Source of the DNA: JBBQLG01 sp964251665 | GTDB lineage: Bacteria; Bacteroidota; Bacteroidia; Cytophagales; Spirosomataceae | Length of the DNA: 16,664 nucleotides | NCBI GenBank assembly: GCA_964251665.1 | Contig: CAXUKO010000035.1 | Location: 1-16,664, forward strand | Direction of reading: 5' to 3' | Shown: piece after piece, positions 1 through 6,916 of the stretch | How positions within the stretch are numbered: position 1 is the stretch's first letter | How the letters are laid out: the number at the start of each line of letters is the position of its first letter | Made by a program: the position numbers and the translations under genes | Notes under the pieces: generated by a model | What the model saw: the letters and a program-made list of their open reading frames with translations, nothing else | Database searches by the model: none | What the model was told of the DNA's origin: nothing

Positions 1-290
1 CGGCCATGTGTGTAAAGGCTCCTACGTCGCCATCAACACACGGGGTTGTTGGGTGCGGGCCCCCTATGGCTACGCGTTCCCGCTCCGGGACGACCCGGCA
101 TCCGGCAGCGTACCTGGTCACACAGTCCGGCTTCGGGAGTAGGTAGCGGTGTGCAAAGGCTACGCGCTGACTTTGGGCTTGCGCCCGACAACGCGGGCTT
201 GGTCAGTGGAGGGGGCGATTTAAAAACGATCGCTCTTTTCACCCGTTCAGTAAAAATACGTTTACTTCGTCGTTGGCATGAATGTTGAAA
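1..290. other. GC-rich block of unknown nature
   Basis: This stretch is much richer in G and C than the AT-rich DNA right after it (about 290-593), and the change is abrupt. Several frames stay open on both strands. One plus-strand frame, entering from the window edge, runs from base 2 to a TAG near 145 and reads like the tail of a protein (ending GHTVRLRE). Another open frame covers 46-288, and a minus-strand frame covers 33-362. Long open frames in several phases are expected by chance in GC-rich DNA, so none is called a gene. Short internal repeats occur: GGCTACGCG appears twice and the TGTGYAAAGGCT pattern twice. It may be a gene remnant, a dispersed repeat or a structured non-coding element. 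I do not recognise it. Confidence 0.3.
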
Positions 291-593
291 AGATACAATT
301 AAGCAACAGAAAGATATAGACAACATTAGACAGTACTGTACAATATATGTATTGTAACGCAATATCTCTTAAATTCACTAAAAGCTAATACCGGAATAAT
401 CCAACGTTTTAGGGCTGAATTGTGGATTGTCTATAGTGGTAGTACTAAAAATAAACGCAACCAAATGAAACAGGTAGCGTTTTTTATACGTTATTTGGTA
501 CGGCCATTGCCCTCATAGCAGGTAAAGCCGCATGTATGTATAACGCATCGGCACTTCGACCACTGTAGTACAAACTTTAAGTATTTTAGAAAC
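291..593. other. AT-rich intergenic stretch, no gene seen
   Basis: About 300 bases without a convincing open frame, lying between the GC-rich block and the putative toxin-antitoxin operon. A weak match to the Bacteroidota -7 element (TATTTTAG, one mismatch) lies about 10 bases before the ATG at 594, but no TTG element sits at the right distance. The promoter of the operon is therefore not located with confidence. Confidence 0.4.
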
Positions 594-1019
594 ATGCAAG
601 CAACTATTGATCGCAACATTGACGATGCCTTGAGTCAAAGCGAATCAATTTCGCGCACTCAACAACAGGCAGCAATCGAAATCGGGTCAGATGAATTTCT
701 TGACATTGCATTGGGTTTGAAAAAATCATTGATTCAATCAACTCCCATGCTTAAGGAATTGAATGATGCCCTGATTTTGGCATTTAACAGGAACCCTGAA
801 GGCGTTTTTGACTTAATACCAAAATTAAACGAATTGTTGATTTTAGGTATTAAATCAATTAAAGGTATTAAAGGGTCGGTTGTAGGCAAATGTGTTGGTA
901 AGACAGTGCTGGGGAATTATCAGATTGAGGTTAATCAACTTCAAGAGGCAATCTCCGATATTGAAAACAAGAAAGTTAAGCCAAGTAGTGCTCTGCAGTC
1001 ACTTTATGACCAGCTTTAG
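594..1019 (+). CDS. Hypothetical protein, candidate antitoxin upstream of a RelE-like toxin
   Basis: A 141-residue soluble protein with no recognised family. It has no signal peptide and no clear membrane segment. The sequence looks mostly helical, with a Leu/Ile-rich middle (about residues 60-95, including IKSIKGIKGSVVGK) and a charged C-terminal helix (about residues 110-141). It begins with ATG. No Shine-Dalgarno sequence is seen, which is usual in Bacteroidota. Its stop codon lies 11 bases before the TTG start of the next gene, which resembles RelE/HigB-type toxins, so the two very probably form one operon. Antitoxin-first order is the classical arrangement for type II modules, and that is the only reason for the antitoxin label. 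The protein is longer than most antitoxins, and I see no obvious helix-turn-helix, AbrB or Phd signature. Confidence 0.6.
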   Translation: MQATIDRNIDDALSQSESISRTQQQAAIEIGSDEFLDIALGLKKSLIQSTPMLKELNDALILAFNRNPEGVFDLIPKLNELLILGIKSIKGIKGSVVGKCVGKTVLGNYQIEVNQLQEAISDIENKKVKPSSALQSLYDQL

Positions 1020-1030
1020 ACCTTAGTGTT

Positions 1031-1477
1031 TTGATCATTAATTCTACCTCTGTTTTTCGTAAATCCTTGGCTCAGCTTTGTAAAAAAGTCAAAAACCATT
1101 ACGATACCTGCCCACAAGATATATGTAATGAGTTAGCTGAGAAAACAGAGATAGAATTAATTGACAACAATGACCAATTGGCAAAGAAAGCCACTTCGTG
1201 TCTTATCAAAATGCGAGTTGCTAATAGTGGACGCAATGAAGGGCAAAGCGGTGGTTTTAGGGTTATCACATTTATAGACCTTGAACGTGAGCAAGTCACT
1301 TTATTAGAAGTCTACCCGAAGACTGGCCGCTATAATAAAGCGGATATTACAGAAGCGGAAAAGCAAGTAATTGTAAGCGTCTTCTTAGAAGAAAGGAAAG
1401 CAAACAAATTGAAAACACACGATTTGTTGAAAGGACTTGCAGTGAAAGAAGATGTTAAGAGTTTCGTTTCCCCTTGA
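1031..1477 (+). CDS. RelE/HigB-like toxin-family protein
   Basis: A 148-residue protein starting at TTG (MIINSTSVFRK); the next in-frame Met is far inside, at residue 62. The middle reads IKMRVANSGRNEGQSGGFRV, followed by hydrophobic strand segments and LLEVYPK. This pattern (K-x-R-x-x-N, then G-x-SGGFRV, then strands, then Y-x-K) is typical of the RelE/ParE/HigB fold, whose toxic members usually cleave mRNA at the ribosome. The N-terminus (FRKSLAQLCKKVKNHY) matches the family's usual opening helix, which contains a repeated lysine pattern. It is longer than a minimal RelE (about 90 residues), with a basic C-terminal tail. The weak TTG start and the 11-base gap suggest translation coupled to the upstream gene. 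The family call comes from recognising the motif. The toxin activity is inferred. Confidence 0.7.
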   Translation: MIINSTSVFRKSLAQLCKKVKNHYDTCPQDICNELAEKTEIELIDNNDQLAKKATSCLIKMRVANSGRNEGQSGGFRVITFIDLEREQVTLLEVYPKTGRYNKADITEAEKQVIVSVFLEERKANKLKTHDLLKGLAVKEDVKSFVSP

Positions 1478-1509
1478 AAAAAGCCCCGCCCATCACAGCG
1501 GGGCTTTTT
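1478..1509. terminator. Bidirectional intrinsic terminator
   Basis: A perfect 12-bp stem (AAAAAGCCCCGC at 1478-1489 pairing with GCGGGGCTTTTT at 1498-1509) closes an 8-base loop. It begins directly after the toxin stop codon. The A-run before the stem and the T-run after it mean it can end transcription in both directions. It thus serves both the operon on the left and the convergent small ORF on the right. Confidence 0.92.
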
Positions 1510-1546
1510 CATGCCGTACAGTAAACCAATCGGCTGAACGCTCCCC

Positions 1547-1705
1547 CTAATCCGTATCTTTTTCTAACACCCGTTCCAACACCTTATCCGCCTGTTCTCT
1601 GACCTCTTCAATCTGTTCAGGCGTCAGGGGCGGCAGGGTGAAATTGGGGCAATCCTTAGTCAGTTGCTTGCTCACCTCTGACAGTGGTAGTTTATCCTGT
1701 TGCAT
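1547..1705 (-). CDS. Small hypothetical protein, 52 residues
   Basis: A short open frame on the minus strand with ATG at 1705 and TAG at 1549-1547. An in-frame TAA lies just upstream, so the start is fixed. The product starts MQQDKLPLSEVSKQL and contains LPPLTPEQIEEVREQADKV, a helix-capping pattern followed by a strongly charged amphipathic helix. It therefore looks like a real folded peptide and not random translation. There is no membrane segment. It converges on the toxin operon and shares its terminator. I do not recognise a family. It could be a small regulatory protein or a remnant. Confidence 0.5.
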   Translation of the reverse strand: MQQDKLPLSEVSKQLTKDCPNFTLPPLTPEQIEEVREQADKVLERVLEKDTD

Positions 1706-2054
1706 AGTATGGCTCTGTTAGCGGGTGGTATCCGGCATCGGGCTTGGTGCTGTTCGGGGGATGCACCCAACACGGATGAGGATGAACATTTCCGCAAGGT
1801 GCATCCGTTCAGGCAGGTTGCTTACGGGAAACGTCAGTCCTCATGGCCGTTGGGTGAAGTCAACAGAATGTGAATTAAAGTCGAGCTTCCGGGCGACAGA
1901 TTGAACGCCCCGCGAGGGCAAGTTTGGGTTTGCATTTTCGGGTTTCGGCTGACAGGGCGAACGCCCCGACAAGTCAAATTTAGGTTTGCAGAGCAGCGTC
2001 TCGGCGATAGGGGAAACGCTGTAGAAGTCTGATTTTCAAATTAGTCGGTACACT
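1706..2054. other. Intergenic region holding degenerate tandem repeats
   Basis: About 350 bases without a convincing gene. The right half carries the 56-bp repeats listed separately. In the left half I see nothing beyond GC-rich sequence with short similar pieces (GGATGCACCC near 1760 and GGTGCATCC near 1800 form an inverted pair). Confidence 0.4.
1881..2040. repeat. Degenerate tandem repeat, about 2.8 units of 56 bp
   Basis: Three successive units share the order CGGxxGACAG, then GAACGCCCC, then a spacer, then GGTTTGCA. Unit 1 is about 1881-1934, unit 2 about 1935-1990 and unit 3 about 1991-2040. The GAACGCCCC core begins at 1903 in unit 1 and at 1959 in unit 2, and GGTTTGCA ends at 1934 and 1990, so the period is 56. 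Unit 3 (CGGCGATAGGGGAAACGCT) is more diverged, with a period of 55. The array ends about 15 bases before the EamA-type gene, so it lies in that gene's 5' region. Its function is unknown. Confidence 0.7.
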
Positions 2055-2483
2055 ATGATAGAAAGATGGAAGTTGTTTGCTATCATCTCGATGCTCTTTG
2101 CAGGATTGACTTCGGTAATCGCCAAGTTTGGGATGAAGAATTTAAGTCCTGATGCAGCCTTGAGCATCAGGACTATGGTAGTGTTCGGGATTGTGACCAT
2201 CAATGCATTTCTCCTTAACAATGCTTACGCCGACATTAAGCAAGCTCCGAAAAGCAATTTGATTTTTTTATTTATTTCAGGTATAACCACCTCTCTATCC
2301 TGGATTTTTTATTACCGTGCCATGAAGGAAGGCCAGGTCTCTTACGTGGCAAGTATTGATAAGGCAAGTATAGTCGTGACTCTTTTATTGTCCTTTGTGC
2401 TACTGAAGGAGCCAATAACCCTAAAAATCCTTTTGGGTGCGGGTTTCATTCTGGTAGGAATGCTGATATTAATCTGGAAGTAA
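2055..2483 (+). CDS. EamA-type (DMT superfamily) small membrane protein
   Basis: A 142-residue, very hydrophobic protein with about five predicted membrane helices (roughly residues 5-25, 37-56, 68-86, 95-115 and 120-140). The opening AIISMLFAGLTSVIAKFGMK, the central SWIFYYRAMKEGQ and the closing pattern of FVLLKEPITLKILLGAGFIL followed by VGMLILIWK are typical of the EamA domain of drug/metabolite transporters. Full transporters of this superfamily usually carry two such domains (about 290 residues); this is a single-domain form, which must dimerise. It starts at the only sensible ATG. It sits in the inner membrane and its substrate is unknown. The next gene downstream is a broken dehydrogenase only a few bases away, so the two were probably once co-transcribed. 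Confidence 0.85.
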   Translation: MIERWKLFAIISMLFAGLTSVIAKFGMKNLSPDAALSIRTMVVFGIVTINAFLLNNAYADIKQAPKSNLIFLFISGITTSLSWIFYYRAMKEGQVSYVASIDKASIVVTLLLSFVLLKEPITLKILLGAGFILVGMLILIWK

Positions 2484-3066
2484 AAAGGCTACTCGTCTCG
2501 TCCTGATTGATTACAGGTGCCAATAAAGGCATAGGGCTTGAAGTAACGAGGCAATTATTGCAGAAAGGATTTTATGTATATCTCGGAAGCCGTGATTTTA
2601 GAAATGGACTTGACGCAGTTGAACAGCTAAAGTGGGGAGGGCTGAATAACGTAGAGCCGGTACAATTGAATGTAACAAACGAAAATTCTATAAAAACTGC
2701 TCGTGAAGAAATTGGCAGGAAAACAGAGGTATTGGCTGTTTTGATCAATAGCAGGTATTAATGGAGGTGCGCCGTATACCGCACTTGAGGCACGAACAGT
2801 CCAGTTTATGTCGGCATTTGATACCAATATATTTGGCGTAGCAATGATTACGTAAGCTTTTATCAATTTATTGCGGAAATCAGCAGCGACAGAAATTGTA
2901 AATGAAGTACCAGCGTGGGTTCTCTTTCGTTGCAGAGTAACCCGAGTTGGCCAGCCTATGATTACGCAAAATATGCGGCCTATGGTTCGTCAAAAGCTGC
3001 TATGAATATGTATATCATTCATTTAGCTTACGAACTGCGTGATGGCGGCTCAACATCAAGTTGTAT
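2482..3066 (+). pseudogene. Short-chain dehydrogenase/reductase (SDR), broken
   Basis: Pieces of an NAD(P)-dependent SDR are spread over several frames. The cofactor motif TGANKGIG is at about 2513-2536. The next part reads normally to about 2750, where the expected NNAG becomes NSRY and a stop. The following part (GINGGAPYTALEA, then FDTNIFGVAMIT) is in another frame and is interrupted by an in-frame TAA at 2853-2855. After a further shift near 2915 the frame reads SLSLQSNPSWPAYDYAKYAA, then YGSSKAAMNMY, which includes the catalytic YxxxK. It then ends at a TAA near 3064, well short of the usual SDR length (about 240 residues). At the 5' end a GATT is duplicated (GATTGATT, about 2505-2512), and removing one copy restores VLITG in frame with the preceding codons. 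No start codon remains. The gene is clearly dead. Confidence 0.9.
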
Positions 3067-3236
3067 TTAATTCATTATTACTACGTACAGGCATCATCTA
3101 CCTTGGGTAGCGTAGTCTATTGGCAGGAAGTGTTAAACGCATAAACCTGTTCGCTCCGTGCATAACTACTTCCCGGTGACAGGAGGGACAGGCAACCGTC
3201 GGTGGGTCTTGATTAGCCCCCTGTAGCGGCAGCAGG

Positions 3237-3914
3237 TTAGGGCGATAGCCGCTCGATAAGCCAGGCACCCGTATCATCGAGTCGGTACTGAATCCGGTCG
3301 TGCAGACGGCTGGGACGACCCTGCCAGAACTCCAGCCGGTCGGGTATCACCCGGTAGCCACCCCAGTGCGGGGGGCGGGGCACCGCTTTTCCGGCAAACT
3401 GGGCCTCCAGTTCCTGCTGCCGATCTTCCAGCACCGCCCGGTTGGCAATAACCGTACTTTGGTGCGACACCCAGGCGCCAATCTGACTGCTCCGGGGGCG
3501 GCTATTAAAATAAAGGTCAGATTCTTCCGCAGAAACCATTTCTACCCGGCCCTCAATCCGAATTTGTCGCTCCAGATCAGGCCAGAAAAAGGTGAGCGAC
3601 GCCATCGGCTGCGGCTGAACGGCAGTTGGTTCCAACTCCTGTCCTTTGCGGCTTTCGTAGTTAGTGTAGAACACAAAACCAGCTGCGCTAACGTCTTTAA
3701 TAAGGACAATACGGCCCGACAGGCGCCCATTTGGGGCCACCGTACTCAGGTGCATCGCATTCGGTTCGGGCACGCCAGCCTGTAGCGCAGCCTCGAACCA
3801 AAGCCTGAACTGGGCAATTGGATCAGGTGAAACATCCGTCGTATCTAAACCGTTTAAGGTGTAATCTTTCCGCAAATCAGCGATTCGAGTAGGCATAGAG
3901 GGGCATTTTGGCAC
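3237..3914 (-). CDS. pdxH: Pyridoxamine 5'-phosphate oxidase (PLP synthase)
   Basis: This FMN-dependent cytoplasmic enzyme oxidises pyridoxamine or pyridoxine 5'-phosphate to pyridoxal 5'-phosphate with oxygen, the last step of vitamin B6 synthesis and salvage. The longest frame gives 225 residues from GTG at 3914, but the ATG at 3896 (MPTRIADLRKDY) gives 219 residues, matching the usual family length, and is the better start. Family motifs are intact: SGRIVLIKDV, FVFYTNYESRKGQELE, SLTFFWPDLERQIRIEG, YFNSRPRSSQIGAWVSHQS, PHWGGYRVIPDRLEFWQGR and RLHDR near the C-terminus. The gene diverges from the DUF349 gene, and the two appear to share one palindromic promoter region. No terminator is evident downstream. 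Confidence 0.97.
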   Translation of the reverse strand: MPKCPSMPTRIADLRKDYTLNGLDTTDVSPDPIAQFRLWFEAALQAGVPEPNAMHLSTVAPNGRLSGRIVLIKDVSAAGFVFYTNYESRKGQELEPTAVQPQPMASLTFFWPDLERQIRIEGRVEMVSAEESDLYFNSRPRSSQIGAWVSHQSTVIANRAVLEDRQQELEAQFAGKAVPRPPHWGGYRVIPDRLEFWQGRPSRLHDRIQYRLDDTGAWLIERLSP

Positions 3915-3930
3915 CTTCAGGCGGAATGCA

Positions 3931-3963
3931 TTGACCGTAAATCCGCTTTAATTAGTACTTTTG
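3931..3963 (+). promoter_or_regulatory. Predicted promoter of the DUF349 gene
   Basis: TTG (3931-3933) and TACTTTTG (3956-3963, exact TAnnTTTG) are 22 nt apart. Transcription should start near 3970, giving a leader of about 20 bases before the ATG at 3990. Confidence 0.75.
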
Positions 3964-3996
3964 CAAAAGTAATCGGTACGCGCATTAAGATGGCAA
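3964..3996 (-). promoter_or_regulatory. Predicted promoter of pdxH (Bacteroidota type)
   Basis: On the minus strand TACTTTTG (3971-3964) fits the Bacteroidota -7 consensus TAnnTTTG, and TTG (3996-3994) sits 22 nt ahead as the -33 element. The -33 element falls inside the first codons of the divergent DUF349 gene. Together with the opposing promoter the -7 elements form the perfect 16-bp palindrome TACTTTTGCAAAAGTA (3956-3971). Confidence 0.6.
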
Positions 3997-6272
3997 ACGA
4001 AGAAAACGAAATTAACGAAGGTCTCCCTATTTCTGACCCGATGGCTATGTCCCAACCGCAGGCCGTGCCTCCAACAGATGCTACGACTGAATCGCCGGAT
4101 TTAGCTGAACTGTCTGCACCCGCTCCCGCCGACGAATCGACACCGTCAGCTGAGTCAGCTGAACCTGTGGGTGAGGTGACGACGGCTGACGAACCGGCAG
4201 GGGATTCGTCCCCTGTAGCTGATGCACCATCGGCGACGGAAGCCCAACCGGAACTCGCCCCGGTAGCTGCGGAGGCAGCGCAGCCGCTTGATGCAACTGA
4301 AGCGGAGTTGCAGTCTATTGTGGAAACAGCGCCGGTTGAGTCCACAGCAGATGCTCCGGTTGCTGCTGAATCAACGGATGCCGGACCTGCCGACGAGGCA
4401 CCCGCAGAAGTGACAGAACAGGAAGACCTTGATCGTAAACTGGCTGAGACGGAAGAGCTTGAAGTGGCTGATGAGGCTGCTGCGCGCCCTGCCGTGGATT
4501 ACAGTTCGTTCACCAAACACGATTTTGTCGCGCTGCTGGAAACTCAGTTAGCGACCCTTAAAGCGGATACTGTTTCGCCCGGTGCTTTCAAAAAAGCGGA
4601 TGACCTGCTGAAAGAAGTCCGGCCCCTGTTCGATCAGTTCAAACAGGCTGATCGTCAGACCGCGCTGGATAAATACAAGCAGGAGAATGAAGATTCGGAA
4701 GAAGGCTTTGAATTCAAGTACGACGAAACGGTTCAGCAGTTCGATAGCCTTTTTAAGCAGATTCGGGCGCAGAAGAATACCTATTTCCAGAACTTAGACA
4801 AGGCTAAGGACACCAATTTCGAAACCAAAACGGATCTGCTCCGCCGGTTGCGCGAGTTGGTCGAGTCAGACGAGAATAGTGCCGGTGATGCGAAAGTAAG
4901 CTGGAATGAGTTTAAGAAAATTCAAGACGACTGGAAAGCCGCCGGTAACCTGAACTCACCCCACAATGCAACCCTGTGGGCTACCTATCACGCCCTGGTC
5001 GACCGGTATTACAGCAATCGGAATATTTATTTTGAATTAAAAGAGCTTGACCGCAAACGGAACATCGGCCTGAAAACCGAAGTGATCGAAAAGGTCGAAG
5101 CTATGGCTAAAGAAGCGGATACAACACCCGTTACACGCCAGACAATCGAAGAGGCCAACACTCTTTTTGAGGAATATAAGCACATTGGCCCCGCCCCGAA
5201 AGCCGAGCAGGAAGTGCTCTGGCAGCGGATGAAAGCCGCCCTGGACACACTCTACGACAAACGCCGGGGTGAGTCGGAAAATCAGCGTAAGGAATCGGCA
5301 CAACTCTACGAAGAGAAGTCGAAACTCTACGAAGAGCTTATTCCGCTGACGTCTTTTTCGTCGAACAGCATTAACGACTGGAACGATAAGACCAAGGCGG
5401 TCATGACGATTCAGGAGCGCTGGAACGCCCTGCGTGGCCCCATGCCCCGCGAAGAGGGCAAGGAACTCAGCAAGAAATTCTGGGCTGCGCTGAAATCGTT
5501 CTTCCACAATAAAGGCGAGTTTTTCCGGCAACTCGAAGGCAAGCGTGAGCAGAATCTTCAGCAGAAAGTCGAGTTGTGTGAGCAGGTCGAAGCCATTCTG
5601 ACCGCTGGTGATGAATCGCCCGAAGCTACGCAGCGCGTTATTGAGTTGCAGCGGCAGTGGAAAAACATCGGTCAGGTTCCCGAGAAACAGAAAAACACCA
5701 TCTTCGACCGCTTCAAGGCTGCCTGCGATGCTTTCTTCAACAAGAAGCGCTCGAAGAATCAGGAAACCGAGCGCGAGTTTGAAGGCAACTTAGCCAAAAA
5801 GGTCGCGCTGGTCGAGCGAATCGAAGCGGCTGCCGCGAGTAATGCTGATTTGTCGCAACTGAACGAGTTTAAGCGGGAGTGGGCTGGTATCGGCTTTGTT
5901 CCTAAAAAGGATATGCAGTCGATTCAAAAGCGGTACGTGGCTGCGGTGAACGCGATGGTAGGGGCAACCGGTAAACTGTCGCCCAAGGAGAAAGAGAAAT
6001 TCATGATTGACAGTGACGCCGAAGTTGGCCGTGAACGCAGCTACAACTCGGGTGGTGGTAGCAACCGCGACGGTGACAAGCGGGAAGGTGACATTCGCCG
6101 GAAAATCACGTTGCTGGAGAACGATATTGCGACGTATAACAACAATATTGAATTTTTTGCCCGGTCAAAGAACGCCGATAAACTCCGCGCCGACATAGAT
6201 CGGAAGGTGGCAGCAGCTCAAAAGCAGTTGGACGACTTGAAGCAGCAATTAAAAGCGGTTCGGGAAGCGTAG
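3990..6272 (+). CDS. DUF349 repeat protein, 760 residues
   Basis: A large soluble protein of unknown biochemical function. Residues 1 to about 160 are a low-complexity, acidic region rich in Ala, Pro, Glu, Ser and Asp, probably disordered. From there to about 660 the protein is helical and charged, and carries at least five DUF349 modules recognisable by a conserved Trp followed by a GP/GxxP turn and an aromatic/Lys-rich helix. These lie near residues 300-360 (FKKIQDDWKAAG), 385-440 (FEEYKHIGPAPK), 460-520 (IQERWNALRGPMP), 543-595 (LQRQWKNIGQVPEK) and 620-660 (FKREWAGIGFVPKK). A diverged sixth may lie at 195-280. Residues 700-760 form a coiled coil ending KQLDDLKQQLKAVREA. Large DUF349 proteins with multiple modules are typical of Bacteroidota. 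The gene is monocistronic: it has its own promoter upstream and a terminator directly downstream. Confidence 0.92.
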   Translation: MANEENEINEGLPISDPMAMSQPQAVPPTDATTESPDLAELSAPAPADESTPSAESAEPVGEVTTADEPAGDSSPVADAPSATEAQPELAPVAAEAAQPLDATEAELQSIVETAPVESTADAPVAAESTDAGPADEAPAEVTEQEDLDRKLAETEELEVADEAAARPAVDYSSFTKHDFVALLETQLATLKADTVSPGAFKKADDLLKEVRPLFDQFKQADRQTALDKYKQENEDSEEGFEFKYDETVQQFDSLFKQIRAQKNTYFQNLDKAKDTNFETKTDLLRRLRELVESDENSAGDAKVSWNEFKKIQDDWKAAGNLNSPHNATLWATYHALVDRYYSNRNIYFELKELDRKRNIGLKTEVIEKVEAMAKEADTTPVTRQTIEEANTLFEEYKHIGPAPKAEQEVLWQRMKAALDTLYDKRRGESENQRKESAQLYEEKSKLYEELIPLTSFSSNSINDWNDKTKAVMTIQERWNALRGPMPREEGKELSKKFWAALKSFFHNKGEFFRQLEGKREQNLQQKVELCEQVEAILTAGDESPEATQRVIELQRQWKNIGQVPEKQKNTIFDRFKAACDAFFNKKRSKNQETEREFEGNLAKKVALVERIEAAAASNADLSQLNEFKREWAGIGFVPKKDMQSIQKRYVAAVNAMVGATGKLSPKEKEKFMIDSDAEVGRERSYNSGGGSNRDGDKREGDIRRKITLLENDIATYNNNIEFFARSKNADKLRADIDRKVAAAQKQLDDLKQQLKAVREA

Positions 6273-6294
6273 TAATTCGTTGACAGACAGGGAG

Positions 6295-6330
6295 AAGATG
6301 CCTTTACAGTCCGTAAAGGCATCTTTTTTT
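6295..6330 (+). terminator. Intrinsic terminator of the DUF349 gene
   Basis: GATGCCTTTAC (6297-6307) pairs perfectly with GTAAAGGCATC (6313-6323) around a 5-base loop and is followed by a run of T. The AA before the stem pairs with the first two T's and extends it. It starts about 22 bases after the stop codon. Confidence 0.93.
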
Positions 6331-6340
6331 AGCCAAAAGG

Positions 6341-6371
6341 TTGCGCTGGAACGAATAAACGGCTACTTTTG
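6341..6371 (+). promoter_or_regulatory. Predicted promoter of tRNA-Thr
   Basis: TTG (6341-6343), a 20-nt spacer and TACTTTTG (6364-6371) give a close match to the Bacteroidota consensus. Transcription should start near 6378, about 17 bases ahead of the mature tRNA 5' end. Confidence 0.8.
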
Positions 6372-6394
6372 CATCACAATTCGGAAACGAATTT

Positions 6395-6467
<73 letters not shown>

Positions 6468-6485
6468 CCTGAAAATCAAGCACTT

Positions 6486-6515
6486 AGCCACTTACGAAAG
6501 TAAGTGGCTTTTTTA
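6486..6515 (+). terminator. Intrinsic terminator of tRNA-Thr
   Basis: AGCCACTTAC (6486-6495) pairs with GTAAGTGGCT (6500-6509) around a GAAA tetraloop and is followed by a T-run. It lies about 18 bases past the tRNA 3' end. Confidence 0.92.
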
Positions 6516-6537
6516 TTTGCATACAATTTGCATACAA
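6516..6537. repeat. Perfect tandem repeat, 2 x 11 bp (TTTGCATACAA)
   Basis: TTTGCATACAA occurs twice head to tail (6516-6526 and 6527-6537), directly after the tRNA terminator. Short direct repeats beside a tRNA gene are typical of arm-type binding sites of tyrosine integrases. No integrase is visible in this window, so an attachment-site role is inference. Confidence 0.6.
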
Positions 6538-6598
6538 ATAGGGATTGCAGGCAAGTTTATAGTGCTCCATAAGATTTCCAACTGGACTAGTGCCGTGT

Positions 6599-6790
6599 TT
6601 AGGCACGTAGCATATCTTCGATATTGAAAGGCAGTCCTCCATGCTCCCACACATCAGGGAAGATGTAGTCGCTTGGGAAAAGACCCAGCTTGCGGGCCAG
6701 CAGTGTCGAATAACTTTGTTCTGTATTGGCGGCCGCTCCCGACCGGAATCCTTGCGATATGCTATCGCCAATTGTAAATAACCGGGTCAT
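6599..6790 (-). pseudogene. Truncated SGNH/GDSL-type hydrolase, N-terminal fragment
   Basis: The frame starts MTRLFTIGDSISQGFRSG, which carries the block I motif (GDS) of SGNH/GDSL hydrolases, where the Ser is the catalytic nucleophile. It continues with STLLARKLGLFPSDYIFP and then FNIEDMLRA before a TAA at codon 64. Family members are normally 200-400 residues and need later blocks with the catalytic Asp and His; nothing resembling these follows towards 6500. It is therefore a 5' remnant whose rest was lost by deletion or insertion between about 6540 and 6600, next to the tRNA and the tandem repeat. A functional micro-protein is unlikely. Confidence 0.72.
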
Positions 6791-6876
6791 CTTATAAATA
6801 AAAAATAGGTGTAGACAGTTGTTTTGCTAGCAATTCTGGACTAGCGAAACTACCGTATGCTCTATTGAATATCCAG

Positions 6877-6888
6877 GGGAAATTTCCC
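6877..6888. repeat. 12-bp perfect palindrome GGGAAATTTCCC
   Basis: This perfect palindrome lies 28 bases beyond the stop codon of the 562-residue gene, in the gap before the truncated hydrolase. It could be a protein-binding site. No T-run follows on the minus strand, so it is not a typical terminator. Confidence 0.35.
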
Positions 6889-6916
6889 GTATTCGACTAG
6901 TCAGTAATAGCCTGCC

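Noticed and set aside
1..145. Variable-repeat-like tail suggesting a diversity-generating retroelement
   Set aside because: No reverse transcriptase, no template repeat and no A-specific variation pattern can be seen in the window.
1881..2040. CRISPR array
   Set aside because: The units are tandem and degenerate throughout, with no conserved repeat alternating with unique spacers, and no cas genes are present.
3300..3785. Long open frame on the plus strand across pdxH
   Set aside because: It lies antisense to a clearly conserved pdxH and its translation shows no protein character.
3917..4345. Ser/Ala/Gly-rich open frame on the minus strand across the start of the DUF349 gene
   Set aside because: It is the antisense image of the low-complexity acidic N-terminus and would overlap the shared promoter.
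5037..5531. Long open frame on the minus strand inside the DUF349 gene
   Set aside because: It is a shadow of the conserved DUF349 repeats on the plus strand; GC-rich codon bias keeps the antisense frame open.
6877..6888. Terminator of the 562-residue gene at the GGGAAATTTCCC palindrome
   Set aside because: There is no loop space and no T-run on the minus strand, so an RNA hairpin terminator is unlikely.
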